This document shows, piece after piece, positions 1-7,477 of a stretch of 64,000 nucleotides of DNA; the stretch's first letter is position 1, and the number at the start of each line of letters is the position of its first letter. The DNA comes from Paracoccus hibiscisoli (GTDB lineage Bacteria > Pseudomonadota > Alphaproteobacteria > Rhodobacterales > Rhodobacteraceae). Location of the stretch: assembly GCF_005048265.1 (NCBI RefSeq), contig NZ_SUNH01000009.1, positions 1 to 64,000 of the forward strand, given 5' to 3'. The notes beneath the pieces were generated by a model. It was not told the DNA's origin. It searched no databases and saw only the letters and a list, made by a program, of their open reading frames with translations. The position numbers and the translations under genes were made by a program.

Positions 1-18
1 GGCGTTGTTGCGTAACTC
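1..18. repeat. IS left terminal inverted repeat
   Basis: GGCGTTGTTGCGTAACTC. It is the reverse complement of 1037-1054 with two mismatches near the inner part. It lies beside the 3' end of the transposase gene. Confidence 0.85.
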
Positions 19-54
19 ACGCGTGAGACGTGATGCCCCCTTTCCCCGTTGTCA

Positions 55-987
55 TCAGTCCACGCGGACTATCTCGGCCGTTCCGATGGCCGAGAAGCGG
101 TTCATGAGTGCGATGCGGATTTGGATTTCGGCGGTTTGGCGGTCCGGGTCTTTTGCGTTGATGCGTTCGCCAAAGGCCTTGAGGCACCGCATCTTCGCCT
201 CGATCCGGCTTCGGACGTGGTATCCTGTCCAGCGCTTCCAGAATGCCCGGCCGTAGTGCCGTGTGGCGCGGAGGGTCTCGTTTCTGGCAGTCGCTGCCGG
301 GCAATCCTCTTTCCAGGGCCGGCCGTTCTTGCGGATGGGGATGATAGCGATGGCCTGCCGGTCGATGATAGCGTTGTGGCAGCGGCGGGTGTCATAAGCG
401 CCATCAGCGGTCACCGTGCCGACCTCTTCGTCCTCGGGGATCTGACCGAGCAGTTCCGGCAAGACCGGACTGTCGCCGTCGCTACTGGGAGTGAACTCTA
501 CTGCCCGGATGTCCGAAGTGGCCGTATCCATGGCCAGATGGACCTTGCGCCACTGGCGCCGACCCTGAACGCCGTGCTTACGGGCCTGCCATTCGCCGTC
601 GCCGACGAACTTGATCCCGGTGCTGTCCACCAGCAGGTTCAGCGGGCCGTCGACGCGCCGATACGGGATTTGGACGGCGAGCGTCTTTTGCCTCCGGCAC
701 AAGGTCGTGTAATCCGGTACGGTCCAATCTAGGTCCGCCATCTTCAGCAGGCTGGCGACCATCCCGGTGGTTTGCCGGAGCGGCAGCTTGAACAGGACCT
801 TGATGGTCAAGCAGAACTGGATCGCTGCATCAGAGAACACGGCAGGGCGACCGGGCTTGCCATCAAACGGCGCAAGCCAGGACAGGTCCTTGTCCAGCCA
901 GATCAGCAGCGACCCGCGCTTGCGAAGCGAGGCTGTGTAGCTAGACCAGTTCGTCGTGCGATAGCGGGCGGGTGATGGCTTGCTCAT
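55..987 (-). CDS. IS5 family (IS903 group) transposase
   Basis: A 310-residue DDE transposase catalysing cut-and-paste movement of the surrounding IS. An N-terminal DUF4096/IS5-like segment (roughly residues 1-100, with RTTNWSSY and GRPAVFSDAAIQ) precedes the catalytic core. Putative catalytic acidic residues are D in LLVDSTGIK, D in TADGAYD and E in RSRIEAKMRCLK. The last matches the Y-(2)-R-(3)-E-(6)-K signature of IS5/IS4 transposases (YHVRSRIEAKMRCLK). Full length for the group (about 310 aa) and without frameshift, so it is potentially active. The ATG start is 67 bases inside the right IR. Confidence 0.9.
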   Translation of the reverse strand: MSKPSPARYRTTNWSSYTASLRKRGSLLIWLDKDLSWLAPFDGKPGRPAVFSDAAIQFCLTIKVLFKLPLRQTTGMVASLLKMADLDWTVPDYTTLCRRQKTLAVQIPYRRVDGPLNLLVDSTGIKFVGDGEWQARKHGVQGRRQWRKVHLAMDTATSDIRAVEFTPSSDGDSPVLPELLGQIPEDEEVGTVTADGAYDTRRCHNAIIDRQAIAIIPIRKNGRPWKEDCPAATARNETLRATRHYGRAFWKRWTGYHVRSRIEAKMRCLKAFGERINAKDPDRQTAEIQIRIALMNRFSAIGTAEIVRVD

Positions 988-1036
988 GCGGACCGTCTAA
1001 CCGCATAGATTCACAAATGTGAATCCTCGAAGGTCA

Positions 1037-1054
1037 GAGTTCTGCAACAACGCC
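1037..1054. repeat. IS right terminal inverted repeat
   Basis: GAGTTCTGCAACAACGCC. It is the partner of the repeat at 1-18 and lies upstream of the transposase start. The sequence beyond it is visibly lower in GC than the rest of the window. Confidence 0.85.
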
Positions 1055-1155
1055 TAACGATTGGCAACTCCGTCCAGCATAGTAGACTGTGCCACCTCGA
1101 TTCCGCTGCACCAAGCGCCGACGTCCGATTCGGGGCAGGTGCACTACGGCATCCC

Positions 1156-1401
1156 TCAGGCCTCGAACGGCTCCAATCGGCCGAAATTGTAAGCGGGTGA
1201 CCTGATAGGCGATTTGGGTAAGCGATCCTCGTCCTCACCTTCGCCCCATTGATCATCCATGAACGCCTTCAGCTCGGCCGATGTGAGCGTTTGCTCGCTG
1301 CCGCGCGGTCTTGCCCTTTCCTGTAAGGCAGCGATGCGCTTTGCCAGCGGCTGCTCGTGCTGTGCCTTCGTGTTTTCAGGCTTCTGATCGTTTCTTCCCA
1401 T
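1156..1401 (-). CDS. small hypothetical protein, orphan
   Basis: An 81-residue hydrophilic, charged protein starting MGRNDQKPENTK. It has a likely helical stretch (residues 18-30, LAKRIAALQERAR) and an acidic patch (WGEGEDED). No family is recognised. The composition looks like a real protein rather than an antisense shadow, but no strong ribosome binding site is seen before the ATG (only GTGGGG about 8 bases upstream). It lies in a lower-GC pocket between the IS element and tRNA-Pro and may be a remnant of a mobile element. The alternative is a spurious ORF. Confidence 0.4.
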   Translation of the reverse strand: MGRNDQKPENTKAQHEQPLAKRIAALQERARPRGSEQTLTSAELKAFMDDQWGEGEDEDRLPKSPIRSPAYNFGRLEPFEA

Positions 1402-1575
1402 GCTACTGGCCCCACGATTGGTGCGGCGACATTAGCTGACGGCTGTCCTCGATAGAACCTCCGGTTGGAGGCGCGAGCGAAAACTCTTCGAGCCTTACGT
1501 CAGCCTTGCTGCCGCAAAGGAAGAGTAGTGGCCACTTGAGGAAGACTTCAGTGGCAATCCACAACATCGGGAAAA

Positions 1576-1652
1576 TGGTCGGAGCGAGAGGATTCGAACC
1601 TCCGACCCCCTGCTCCCGAAGCAGGTGCGCTACCAGGCTGCGCTACGCTCCG
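1576..1652 (-). tRNA. tRNA-Pro (CGG anticodon)
   Basis: The reverse strand folds as a 77-nt cloverleaf. The acceptor stem CGGAGCG pairs with CGCTCCG. The anticodon stem CCTGC/GCAGG encloses loop TTCGGGA with anticodon CGG (reads CCG). The T arm contains GGTTCGAATCC, and the 3' end is A plus an encoded CCA (1576-1578). The 3' end faces the low-GC pocket and the IS, the usual geometry of a tRNA used as an integration site. Confidence 0.95.
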
Positions 1653-1698
1653 ACCGTAGGACGGGCAGTTAGCGCGCCGCCTGTCCGAATGCAAGCCC

Positions 1699-2658
1699 TC
1701 AGCTGCGGGGGGGCCACAATCTTTGCAGGATCGTGGATTTGGGCGCTGTCACGGTTTCCGTGCGCAGGCGGGCGCTGGTGGCGGGGCGGTTCGCGCTGAC
1801 GCCGCCGCGGCTTTCGCGCCAGACGATGTAGATGCCGGACCCGATGATCACCCCCGCACCCAGCAGGGTCGCGGGGTCGACCCCCTCTCCGAACAGGAAC
1901 CAGCCATAGGCGGTCGCCCAGAGGATCTGCGAATACTGCATCGGCGCCACGATCGCGGCCTCTCCGGCGCGATAGGCCATGATGACCAGGAACCCGCCCA
2001 TCAGGCCCAGGGCCGCGATGATGCCGGTCATCGCCAGGTGGATCAGCTCCATCGGCTCATAGCTGATCGACAGGGCCGCGCCGGTCGCGAAGAAGTTGCC
2101 CAGCATCGGCCACATCATCAGCACCATGGGCCGTTCGGCCCGGCCAAGGCGGCGGATGATGACCGCGGCCATGGCGCTGGCGACCGCACCCGCCATCGCG
2201 GCGGCATGGCCCAGCTGCAGCTCCTGCCCGCCGGGGCGCAGCACGATCAGCACGCCCGACAGGCCCACGACCACCGCCGCCCACCGGTGCAGCCCGACCT
2301 TTTCCCCCAGCAGCGGGATCGACAGGATGGTGATCAGCAGGGGCGTCGTGAACAGGATCGCATAGACCTGCGTCAGCGGCAGGGTCGAAAAGGCATAGAA
2401 CCCCGCCGCCCCCGCCACCACCGCGCACAGCGTGCGCAGGATCACCCAGCCGGGGTTGTTGGGGCGCAGCGTGCCCGGCTGGGGGTCGCGCATCAGCACG
2501 ATGCTGACCAGCGGAAAGGACAGCAGCGAGGCGAAGAACAGGATCTGCAACGCCGGATAGGACGCGCCCAGGGTCTTGATGATCACGTCATGCGTGGCAT
2601 AGAGGCCCATCGCCGCCAGCTGCAGCAGCGCGCCTTTGACGTTGCCGGTCAGCGCCAA
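1699..2658 (-). CDS. EamA/DMT-superfamily transporter
   Basis: A 319-residue inner-membrane protein with about ten hydrophobic segments in two EamA repeats (roughly residues 5-140 and 150-285) and a polar C-terminal tail of about 30 residues. Conserved features include LLGEKVGLHRWAAVVVGLSGV ending the first repeat and a matching FGEGVDP in the second. It is probably a metabolite or drug exporter; the substrate cannot be told. It directly abuts leuB: the leuB TGA is followed at once by this TTG codon, so the genes are translationally coupled. If the TTG is wrong, the next ATG is 16 codons in, inside the first membrane segment, so TTG is preferred. Confidence 0.85.
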   Translation of the reverse strand: MALTGNVKGALLQLAAMGLYATHDVIIKTLGASYPALQILFFASLLSFPLVSIVLMRDPQPGTLRPNNPGWVILRTLCAVVAGAAGFYAFSTLPLTQVYAILFTTPLLITILSIPLLGEKVGLHRWAAVVVGLSGVLIVLRPGGQELQLGHAAAMAGAVASAMAAVIIRRLGRAERPMVLMMWPMLGNFFATGAALSISYEPMELIHLAMTGIIAALGLMGGFLVIMAYRAGEAAIVAPMQYSQILWATAYGWFLFGEGVDPATLLGAGVIIGSGIYIVWRESRGGVSANRPATSARLRTETVTAPKSTILQRLWPPRS

Positions 2659-3780
2659 TCAGGCCTCCAGCGCGGCGATGATCGCGTCGCCCATCTGCGA
2701 CGTGCTGACCGGAGTGCCGCCTTCGGGGCCCATCAGGTCGGCGGTGCGGACGCCATCGGCCAGGACGCGCTCGACCGCGGCCTCCAGCTGATCGGCCGCG
2801 GCACCTTCGCCGAACGAATAGCGGAGCGCCATCGCGAAGGACAGGATGCAGGCGATGGGGTTGGCCAGCGCCTTCCCCGCGATGTCGGGGGCCGATCCGT
2901 GGACGGGCTCGTACAGCGCCTTGGGGCGACCGTTGGGCATCACCGCGCCCAAGCTGGCCGAAGGCAGCATCCCCAGCGACCCGGTTAGCATCGCCGCCGC
3001 ATCAGACAGGATGTCCCCGAACAGGTTGTCGGTCACGATCACGTCGAACTGACGCGGCGCGCGCACCAGCTGCATCGCGCCATTGTCCGCATACATGTGC
3101 GACAGCTCCACATCCGGGTATTCGTTCTGATGCACCCAGGTGACCTCCTCGCGCCACAGGATGCCCGATTCCATCACATTGGCCTTTTCCATCGAACAGA
3201 CCTTGTTGCCGCGCGCGCGGGCCAGCTCGAAGGCGGCGCGGGCCACGCGGCGGATCTCTCCGCTGGTGTAACGCTGGGTGTTGATGCCGACGCGGCCACC
3301 CTCGTTCTCGGGGTTGTTGTCGTCGGAATGGATGCCGCGCGGTTCGCCGAAATAGACGCCCGAGGTCAGCTCGCGCACGATCAGGATGTCCAGGCCGGCC
3401 ACGACCTCACGTTTCAGGCTGCTGAAATCGGCCAGCGCGTCGAAACACTGCGCCGGGCGCAGGTTGGCGAACAGGTCCATCTCCTTGCGCAGGCGCAGCA
3501 ACCCGCGTTCGGGTTTGACGCTGAAATCCAGCACGTCGTATTTTGGGCCGCCCACCGCGCCCAGCAGGACCGCGTCCACCGCCTGCGCCCGCGCCATGGT
3601 CGCATCCGCCAGCGGCACGCCATGCGCGTCATAGGCCGCGCCGCCCACCAGATCGTGGGTCACGTCGAACGCCATGCCGCGGTTCGCCTGGAACCAGTCG
3701 ATGACCTTGACCACCTCGGCCATGACCTCGGGGCCGATCCCGTCGCCGGGCAGGATGAGAAGCGAATAGCGGTCGGACAT
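2659..3780 (-). CDS. leuB: 3-isopropylmalate dehydrogenase
   Basis: A 373-residue cytosolic enzyme of leucine biosynthesis. It oxidises and decarboxylates (2R,3S)-3-isopropylmalate to 2-oxoisocaproate with NAD+. The full family length is present: [13 protein letters not shown] at the N-terminus, [13 protein letters not shown] for substrate contact, the metal-binding segment [14 protein letters not shown], and [12 protein letters not shown] near the NAD site. A strong ribosome binding site (AGGAGGGATC) precedes the ATG. The leuCD genes are not in the window. The DMT transporter follows without a gap. Confidence 0.97.
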   Translation of the reverse strand: MSDRYSLLILPGDGIGPEVMAEVVKVIDWFQANRGMAFDVTHDLVGGAAYDAHGVPLADATMARAQAVDAVLLGAVGGPKYDVLDFSVKPERGLLRLRKEMDLFANLRPAQCFDALADFSSLKREVVAGLDILIVRELTSGVYFGEPRGIHSDDNNPENEGGRVGINTQRYTSGEIRRVARAAFELARARGNKVCSMEKANVMESGILWREEVTWVHQNEYPDVELSHMYADNGAMQLVRAPRQFDVIVTDNLFGDILSDAAAMLTGSLGMLPSASLGAVMPNGRPKALYEPVHGSAPDIAGKALANPIACILSFAMALRYSFGEGAAADQLEAAVERVLADGVRTADLMGPEGGTPVSTSQMGDAIIAALEA

Positions 3781-3948
3781 GATCCCTCCTTCAGGTGCCC
3801 GCCGGGGACAGGGCGGGCTGCCGGTCCGGGTTAGACCCCGCCTGACGCGCGGTCAAGATTCCCGCCCCCGCTCACGACAGTTTGGGTTGCACCCTGCGGC
3901 GCGCTGGCCGACCCTGTCCGCCGACCGTGACTGCGCACGAGGACCGTG

Positions 3949-4437
3949 ATGACCCGTTGGACTGCCCTGATGATCGCCGCCGCGACGGCATTGACGCAAC
4001 CTGCCCTGGCGCAGACCTCGGACGGGGTGCCGGGCGACCGGGTGGTCGTGCCGCTGCCGGACGTGTCCGGCCTGTCCGATGACGCGGCGCAGGCGCTGGC
4101 GCACGATCTGGCGCAGATGACCGTGATCACCGCCGAATGCCCCGAACATGATGTCAGCGGCCCGGAATTCCAGCTGATGGCCGGCACCACCGATGCGCTG
4201 ACCGAACGGCTTGGCCTGGACCCGGTCAGCTATGACCGCGACTATGTCCGCCCCGCCTTTTCCGTGATGTCCGAGGCCGATGCCTGCGACCGCCTGGGCC
4301 CGCAGGTCCCCGAGATGATCGCCCGGCTGGAGGGCATGGGCGGCAGCACCCAGCCCGTGACGCCGGGCCTGGCCGAGGCCGCCGCCGCAGAGGCCGCAGC
4401 CGATGCCGACACCGGAACGGACGCCCCCGCACAGTAA
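3949..4437 (+). CDS. secreted hypothetical protein
   Basis: A 162-residue protein with a clear Sec signal peptide (about residues 1-21, ending ALAQ), so periplasmic. The mature part is acidic, contains two cysteines (in ITAECPEH and EADACDRL) that could form a disulfide, and ends in an Ala/Glu-rich low-complexity tail. No family is recognised. The start is taken as the ATG at 3949 with GAGGA 8 bases upstream; a GTG codon lies immediately before it. It diverges from leuB across a 168-bp region that must hold both promoters. A GC-rich hairpin follows the stop. Confidence 0.75.
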   Translation: MTRWTALMIAAATALTQPALAQTSDGVPGDRVVVPLPDVSGLSDDAAQALAHDLAQMTVITAECPEHDVSGPEFQLMAGTTDALTERLGLDPVSYDRDYVRPAFSVMSEADACDRLGPQVPEMIARLEGMGGSTQPVTPGLAEAAAAEAAADADTGTDAPAQ

Positions 4438-4466
4438 CCCCTGCCCGATATCCCCCTGACGGTGAT

Positions 4467-4487
4467 GCCCCGGCGCGACGCCGGGGC
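4467..4487 (+). terminator. GC-rich hairpin after the secreted hypothetical gene
   Basis: A perfect 8-bp stem GCCCCGGC / GCCGGGGC with loop GCGAC, 29 bases past the upstream stop codon. No T-run follows, so it is either a weak intrinsic terminator or a 3'-end stabiliser. Confidence 0.4.
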
Positions 4488-4562
4488 CGCCGGTGATTTG
4501 CACATCTTGCAGATTCCGCGCGCTTGCCCCAGCGTGCCGCCGGGGAACGGAGGGTCGTCGTG

Positions 4563-5762
4563 ATGCTGAAGGCCGGATTGGTCAGCCTGGTGCTGGCCTA
4601 TATGCTGTCGCAATTCTATCGGGCGTTTCTGGCGGTGCTGGCGCCGGTGCTGCAGGATCAGGTGGGGGCCGGGCCGGGCGATCTGGCCCTGTCCTCGGGG
4701 CTGTGGTTCATCGCTTTTGCCGCCATGCAGCTGCCGGTGGGCGCGGCCCTGGACCGGTTCGGGCCGCGCCGCACGGTGGCCTGGCTGATGGGTCTGGGCG
4801 GGGCCGGGGGGGCGGTGGTCTTTGCGCTGGCCACCGCGCCCTGGCACCTGCATGTCGCCATGACGCTGCTGGGCATCGGCTGTTCGCCGGCGCTGATGGG
4901 GCCGTATTACATCTTTGCGCGCGAATATCCTCAGGCGGCCTTTGGCGCGCTGGCGGGGATGCTGGTGGGCTTCGGCTCTCTGGGCAACATCCTGGGCGCA
5001 TCGCCGCTGGTCTGGGTGATCGAGGCCGCGGGCTGGCGCCAGACGCTCTGGGGGCTGGCGGTGGTGACGCTGGGGGTGGCGACGCTGGTCCTGGCGGCGG
5101 TGCGCGACCCGGCGCGGCTGGGCGCGGGCCATCCGCAGGGGTCCATCGGCCAGATCCTGCGCCTGCGCGGGCTGTGGTTCATCCTGCCGCTGTTCGGGGT
5201 GAACTATGCGGTGACGGCGGCGATCCGCGGCCTGTGGGCCGCCCCCTGGCTGACCGAGGTGCATGGCGCCGACGCCACCCAGATCGGCCGCGTGACGCTG
5301 GCCATGGGGCTGGCGATGGTCGCGGGCAGCTTTGCGGTCGGGCCCGCCGCGCGGCTGGCCGGAGGGGCGCGGCGCGCGGTGATGATCTTTTCGGCGGTGA
5401 TGATCGCGGTGATGGGGGTGATGGTGCTGCAACCCACGCTGCCGCTGGCGGTGGTGACGGTGCTGCTGGTGGTGCTGGGTTTCTTCGGCTCGGCCTATCC
5501 GCTGCTGATGGCGCATGGGCGGGGGTTTCTGCCACCGCATCTTGTGGGGCGGGGCATGACCTTCCTCAACATGATGTCGATAGGCGGGGTGGGGGTGATG
5601 CAATTCGCCTCGCGGCCGGTCTATGCGGCGGCGCAGGGCGCCTACCCTCCGGCGCAGGCCTTCGCTATGCTGTGGCTGTTCTTCCTGATCCCCTTGGCGA
5701 TCGGGTTCCTGCTGTATTTCCTGACGCCCGAGGCACCCGCCCATGCCCCCGACCCAGACTGA
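4563..5762 (+). CDS. MFS transporter
   Basis: A 399-residue major facilitator with twelve predicted membrane helices. Motif A of the cytoplasmic 2-3 loop is seen as GAALDRFGPRRT. The first helix begins almost at the N-terminus (MLKAGLVSLVLAYMLSQFYR), typical of small anion or sugar-phosphate-type MFS exporters; the substrate is unknown. The start at 4563 is chosen because GGAGGG lies 8 bases upstream; an in-frame GTG precedes it directly. The 3' end overlaps the next gene by 20 bases, suggesting one transcript with the two glycosyltransferases. Confidence 0.88.
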   Translation: MLKAGLVSLVLAYMLSQFYRAFLAVLAPVLQDQVGAGPGDLALSSGLWFIAFAAMQLPVGAALDRFGPRRTVAWLMGLGGAGGAVVFALATAPWHLHVAMTLLGIGCSPALMGPYYIFAREYPQAAFGALAGMLVGFGSLGNILGASPLVWVIEAAGWRQTLWGLAVVTLGVATLVLAAVRDPARLGAGHPQGSIGQILRLRGLWFILPLFGVNYAVTAAIRGLWAAPWLTEVHGADATQIGRVTLAMGLAMVAGSFAVGPAARLAGGARRAVMIFSAVMIAVMGVMVLQPTLPLAVVTVLLVVLGFFGSAYPLLMAHGRGFLPPHLVGRGMTFLNMMSIGGVGVMQFASRPVYAAAQGAYPPAQAFAMLWLFFLIPLAIGFLLYFLTPEAPAHAPDPD

Positions 5763-6783
5763 TCCGCTGATCGTCGCACCGAACCTGAAACGCCGCCTGT
5801 CGGGCGTCACGGCGACGGTGGTCCGGCTGATCCCGGTGCAGGCGCGAATGATCGACATCCGCGCGACCGGCCCCGGCCTGCCCGCCGACATCCCCCACAT
5901 CCCGCTATGGCGCGCGGCGACCCTGCCCCGCGACCGCTGGCGCGTCTGGCACGCGCGCCGCAACACGGAAATGGCGCTGGGCCTGATCCTGCGCCGCCTG
6001 CTGCGCCGCAGATACCGCCTGCTGTTCACCTCCGCCGCGCAACGCAAGCACACCGGCTTTACCCGCTGGCTGATCCGGCAACAGGACGCGCTGATCGCGA
6101 CCTCGCCCCAGGCCGCCAGCTATCTGGAGCGTCCCGCGACCGTCATCCTGCACGGCGTGGACACCGACGTGTTCCACCCCGCCCCCGACCGCGCCGCCCT
6201 GCGCGCGCGGCTGGGCCTGGACCCCGACGCGGTGCTGATCGGCTGCTTTGGCCGCATCCGCGCGCAGAAGGGCGTCGATCTGCTGGTGCAGGCGGGGCTG
6301 GACCTGCTGCCCACCCGCCCGCGCGCCCAGATCGTCTTTACCGGCCGCATCACCCCCGACAACCGCGCCTTTGCCGACGACCTCCAGGCGCGCATCAAGG
6401 CCGTCGGGCTGGAACACCGCATCCGTTTCCTGGGCGAGCTGCCGTGGGAGCAGGTGATCGCGCATTACCAGGCCCTCGACCTGTTCGCCGCCCCCGCCCG
6501 GTGGGAGGGCTTCGGCCTGACGCCGCTGGAGGCCGCCGCCTGCGCCGTCCCCACCGTCGCCGCCCGCGTCGGCGCATACGAGGCGCTGATCCGCGACGGC
6601 CAGACCGGCAGTCTGGTCCCCAAGGACGACGCCCCCGCCCTGACCGCCGCTTTGGCCCGCTGGCTGGACGACGATGCGGGCCGGGCCGCCGCCGGTCAGG
6701 CCGCCCGCGCCCATGTCGCGGCCAACCACGCGATCGAGGCCGAGGCGCAGGCCATCACCGCCGTCTATCGGTCGCTTCTGTGA
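5743..6783 (+). CDS. GT4-family glycosyltransferase, LpcC-like (LPS core mannosyltransferase type)
   Basis: A 346-residue cytosolic or peripheral GT-B enzyme transferring sugar from a nucleotide donor. The N-terminus (LIVAPNLKRRLSGVTATVV) closely resembles the LpcC lipopolysaccharide-core mannosyltransferases of alphaproteobacteria. The C-terminal donor domain has GCFGRIRAQKGVDLLV and the GT4 E-x7-E motif EGFGLTPLE (E255/E263). It overlaps the preceding MFS gene by 20 bases, and the next gene starts on its stop codon (GTGA). The assignment to LPS core synthesis is inferred from this resemblance and the glycosyltransferase neighbour; donor and acceptor are not proven. Confidence 0.82.
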   Translation: MPPTQTDPLIVAPNLKRRLSGVTATVVRLIPVQARMIDIRATGPGLPADIPHIPLWRAATLPRDRWRVWHARRNTEMALGLILRRLLRRRYRLLFTSAAQRKHTGFTRWLIRQQDALIATSPQAASYLERPATVILHGVDTDVFHPAPDRAALRARLGLDPDAVLIGCFGRIRAQKGVDLLVQAGLDLLPTRPRAQIVFTGRITPDNRAFADDLQARIKAVGLEHRIRFLGELPWEQVIAHYQALDLFAAPARWEGFGLTPLEAAACAVPTVAARVGAYEALIRDGQTGSLVPKDDAPALTAALARWLDDDAGRAAAGQAARAHVAANHAIEAEAQAITAVYRSLL

Positions 6784-7397
6784 ACCGCCTGGCCTTTGCT
6801 ACCGCGCGCCTGCTGCGCCGCGACGCGCCCTTGGCGGCGCTGTCCGTGCCGCAATCCGCGCTGCTGGCCGACCTCAGCGGGCAGCATGTCGCGCTGATCG
6901 GCAATGCCCGCGCGCTGGCCGACCAGGCGCATGGGGCGCAGATCGACGCCGCCGACCGCGTCATCCGCATCAACCGCGCGCCGATGCCCGACGCCGCCAG
7001 CCACGGCACGCGCACCGACTGGCTGGCGCTGGCCACGCGCCTGCCCGACGCGGACCGCGCGCGGCTGGCGCCGGGCCGAATCCTGTGGATGTCGCCCAAG
7101 CGCAAGCGGCTGGACTGGGCCAGCGCCTCCAGCGACGGATTCTACCTGCACCCGCTGGCCGATATCGACCTGCTGGCGGGCAGGCTGGGCGCGCCGCCCA
7201 CGACCGGCGCCATGATGATCGACCTGCTGCTGCGCAGCGACCTGGCCAGCCTGACGCTGTATGGCTTCGACTTCTTCGCCAGCCTGTCGCTGTCGGGGCG
7301 GCGCGCGGCCGCCGATGTGCCGCATGATTTCGCAGCCGAGGCCGCCTGGGTGGCCGATCTGTTGCAGCGCGACCACCGTCTGACGCTGATCCGCTAG
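6780..7397 (+). CDS. GT29/sialyltransferase-like glycosyltransferase
   Basis: A 205-residue protein starting at a GTG that overlaps the stop of the GT4 gene (GTGA). It shows GT29-like features: VALIGNARALA near the N-terminus, then DAADRVIRINRAPMP and GTRTDWLAL (donor-side L-motif style), and late PTTGAMMIDLLL followed by LYGFDFFASLS (S-motif style). It is shorter than eukaryotic sialyltransferases and has no signal anchor, as expected for a bacterial cytosolic enzyme. Together with the LpcC-like gene it probably decorates a surface glycan. The substrate is unknown: sialic, Kdo-like or other donors are possible, and no nonulosonate synthesis genes are in the window. Confidence 0.72.
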   Translation: MNRLAFATARLLRRDAPLAALSVPQSALLADLSGQHVALIGNARALADQAHGAQIDAADRVIRINRAPMPDAASHGTRTDWLALATRLPDADRARLAPGRILWMSPKRKRLDWASASSDGFYLHPLADIDLLAGRLGAPPTTGAMMIDLLLRSDLASLTLYGFDFFASLSLSGRRAAADVPHDFAAEAAWVADLLQRDHRLTLIR

Positions 7398-7477
7398 ACA
7401 GCCCTTGCGCGGCCTGCATGCTGTGCAATCCTGTCCGCTTCCCCAGAACGGGGCACCAAGCAGACAGGGAGAAACCC

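Larger units (their letters stand above)
1..1054 (-). mobile_element. IS5-family insertion sequence, IS903-like group, apparently complete
   Basis: A 1054-bp element with one transposase gene on the minus strand. It is bounded by 18-bp terminal inverted repeats (1-18 and 1037-1054) that match at 16 of 18 positions. Length, IR length and IR start (GGCGTTGTTG, compare GGCTTTGTTG in IS903) fit the IS903 group of IS5. That group normally makes a 9-bp target duplication. The left flank lies outside the window, so the duplication cannot be checked; the right flank begins TAACGATTG. The window starts exactly at the IS end, which suggests a contig edge at a repeat or a deliberate cut. Confidence 0.85.

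Noticed and set aside
1011-1256. 81-codon minus-strand frame running from the low-GC pocket into the IS right end
   Set aside because: It crosses the IS boundary, overlaps the better 1156-1401 frame and has shadow-like composition.
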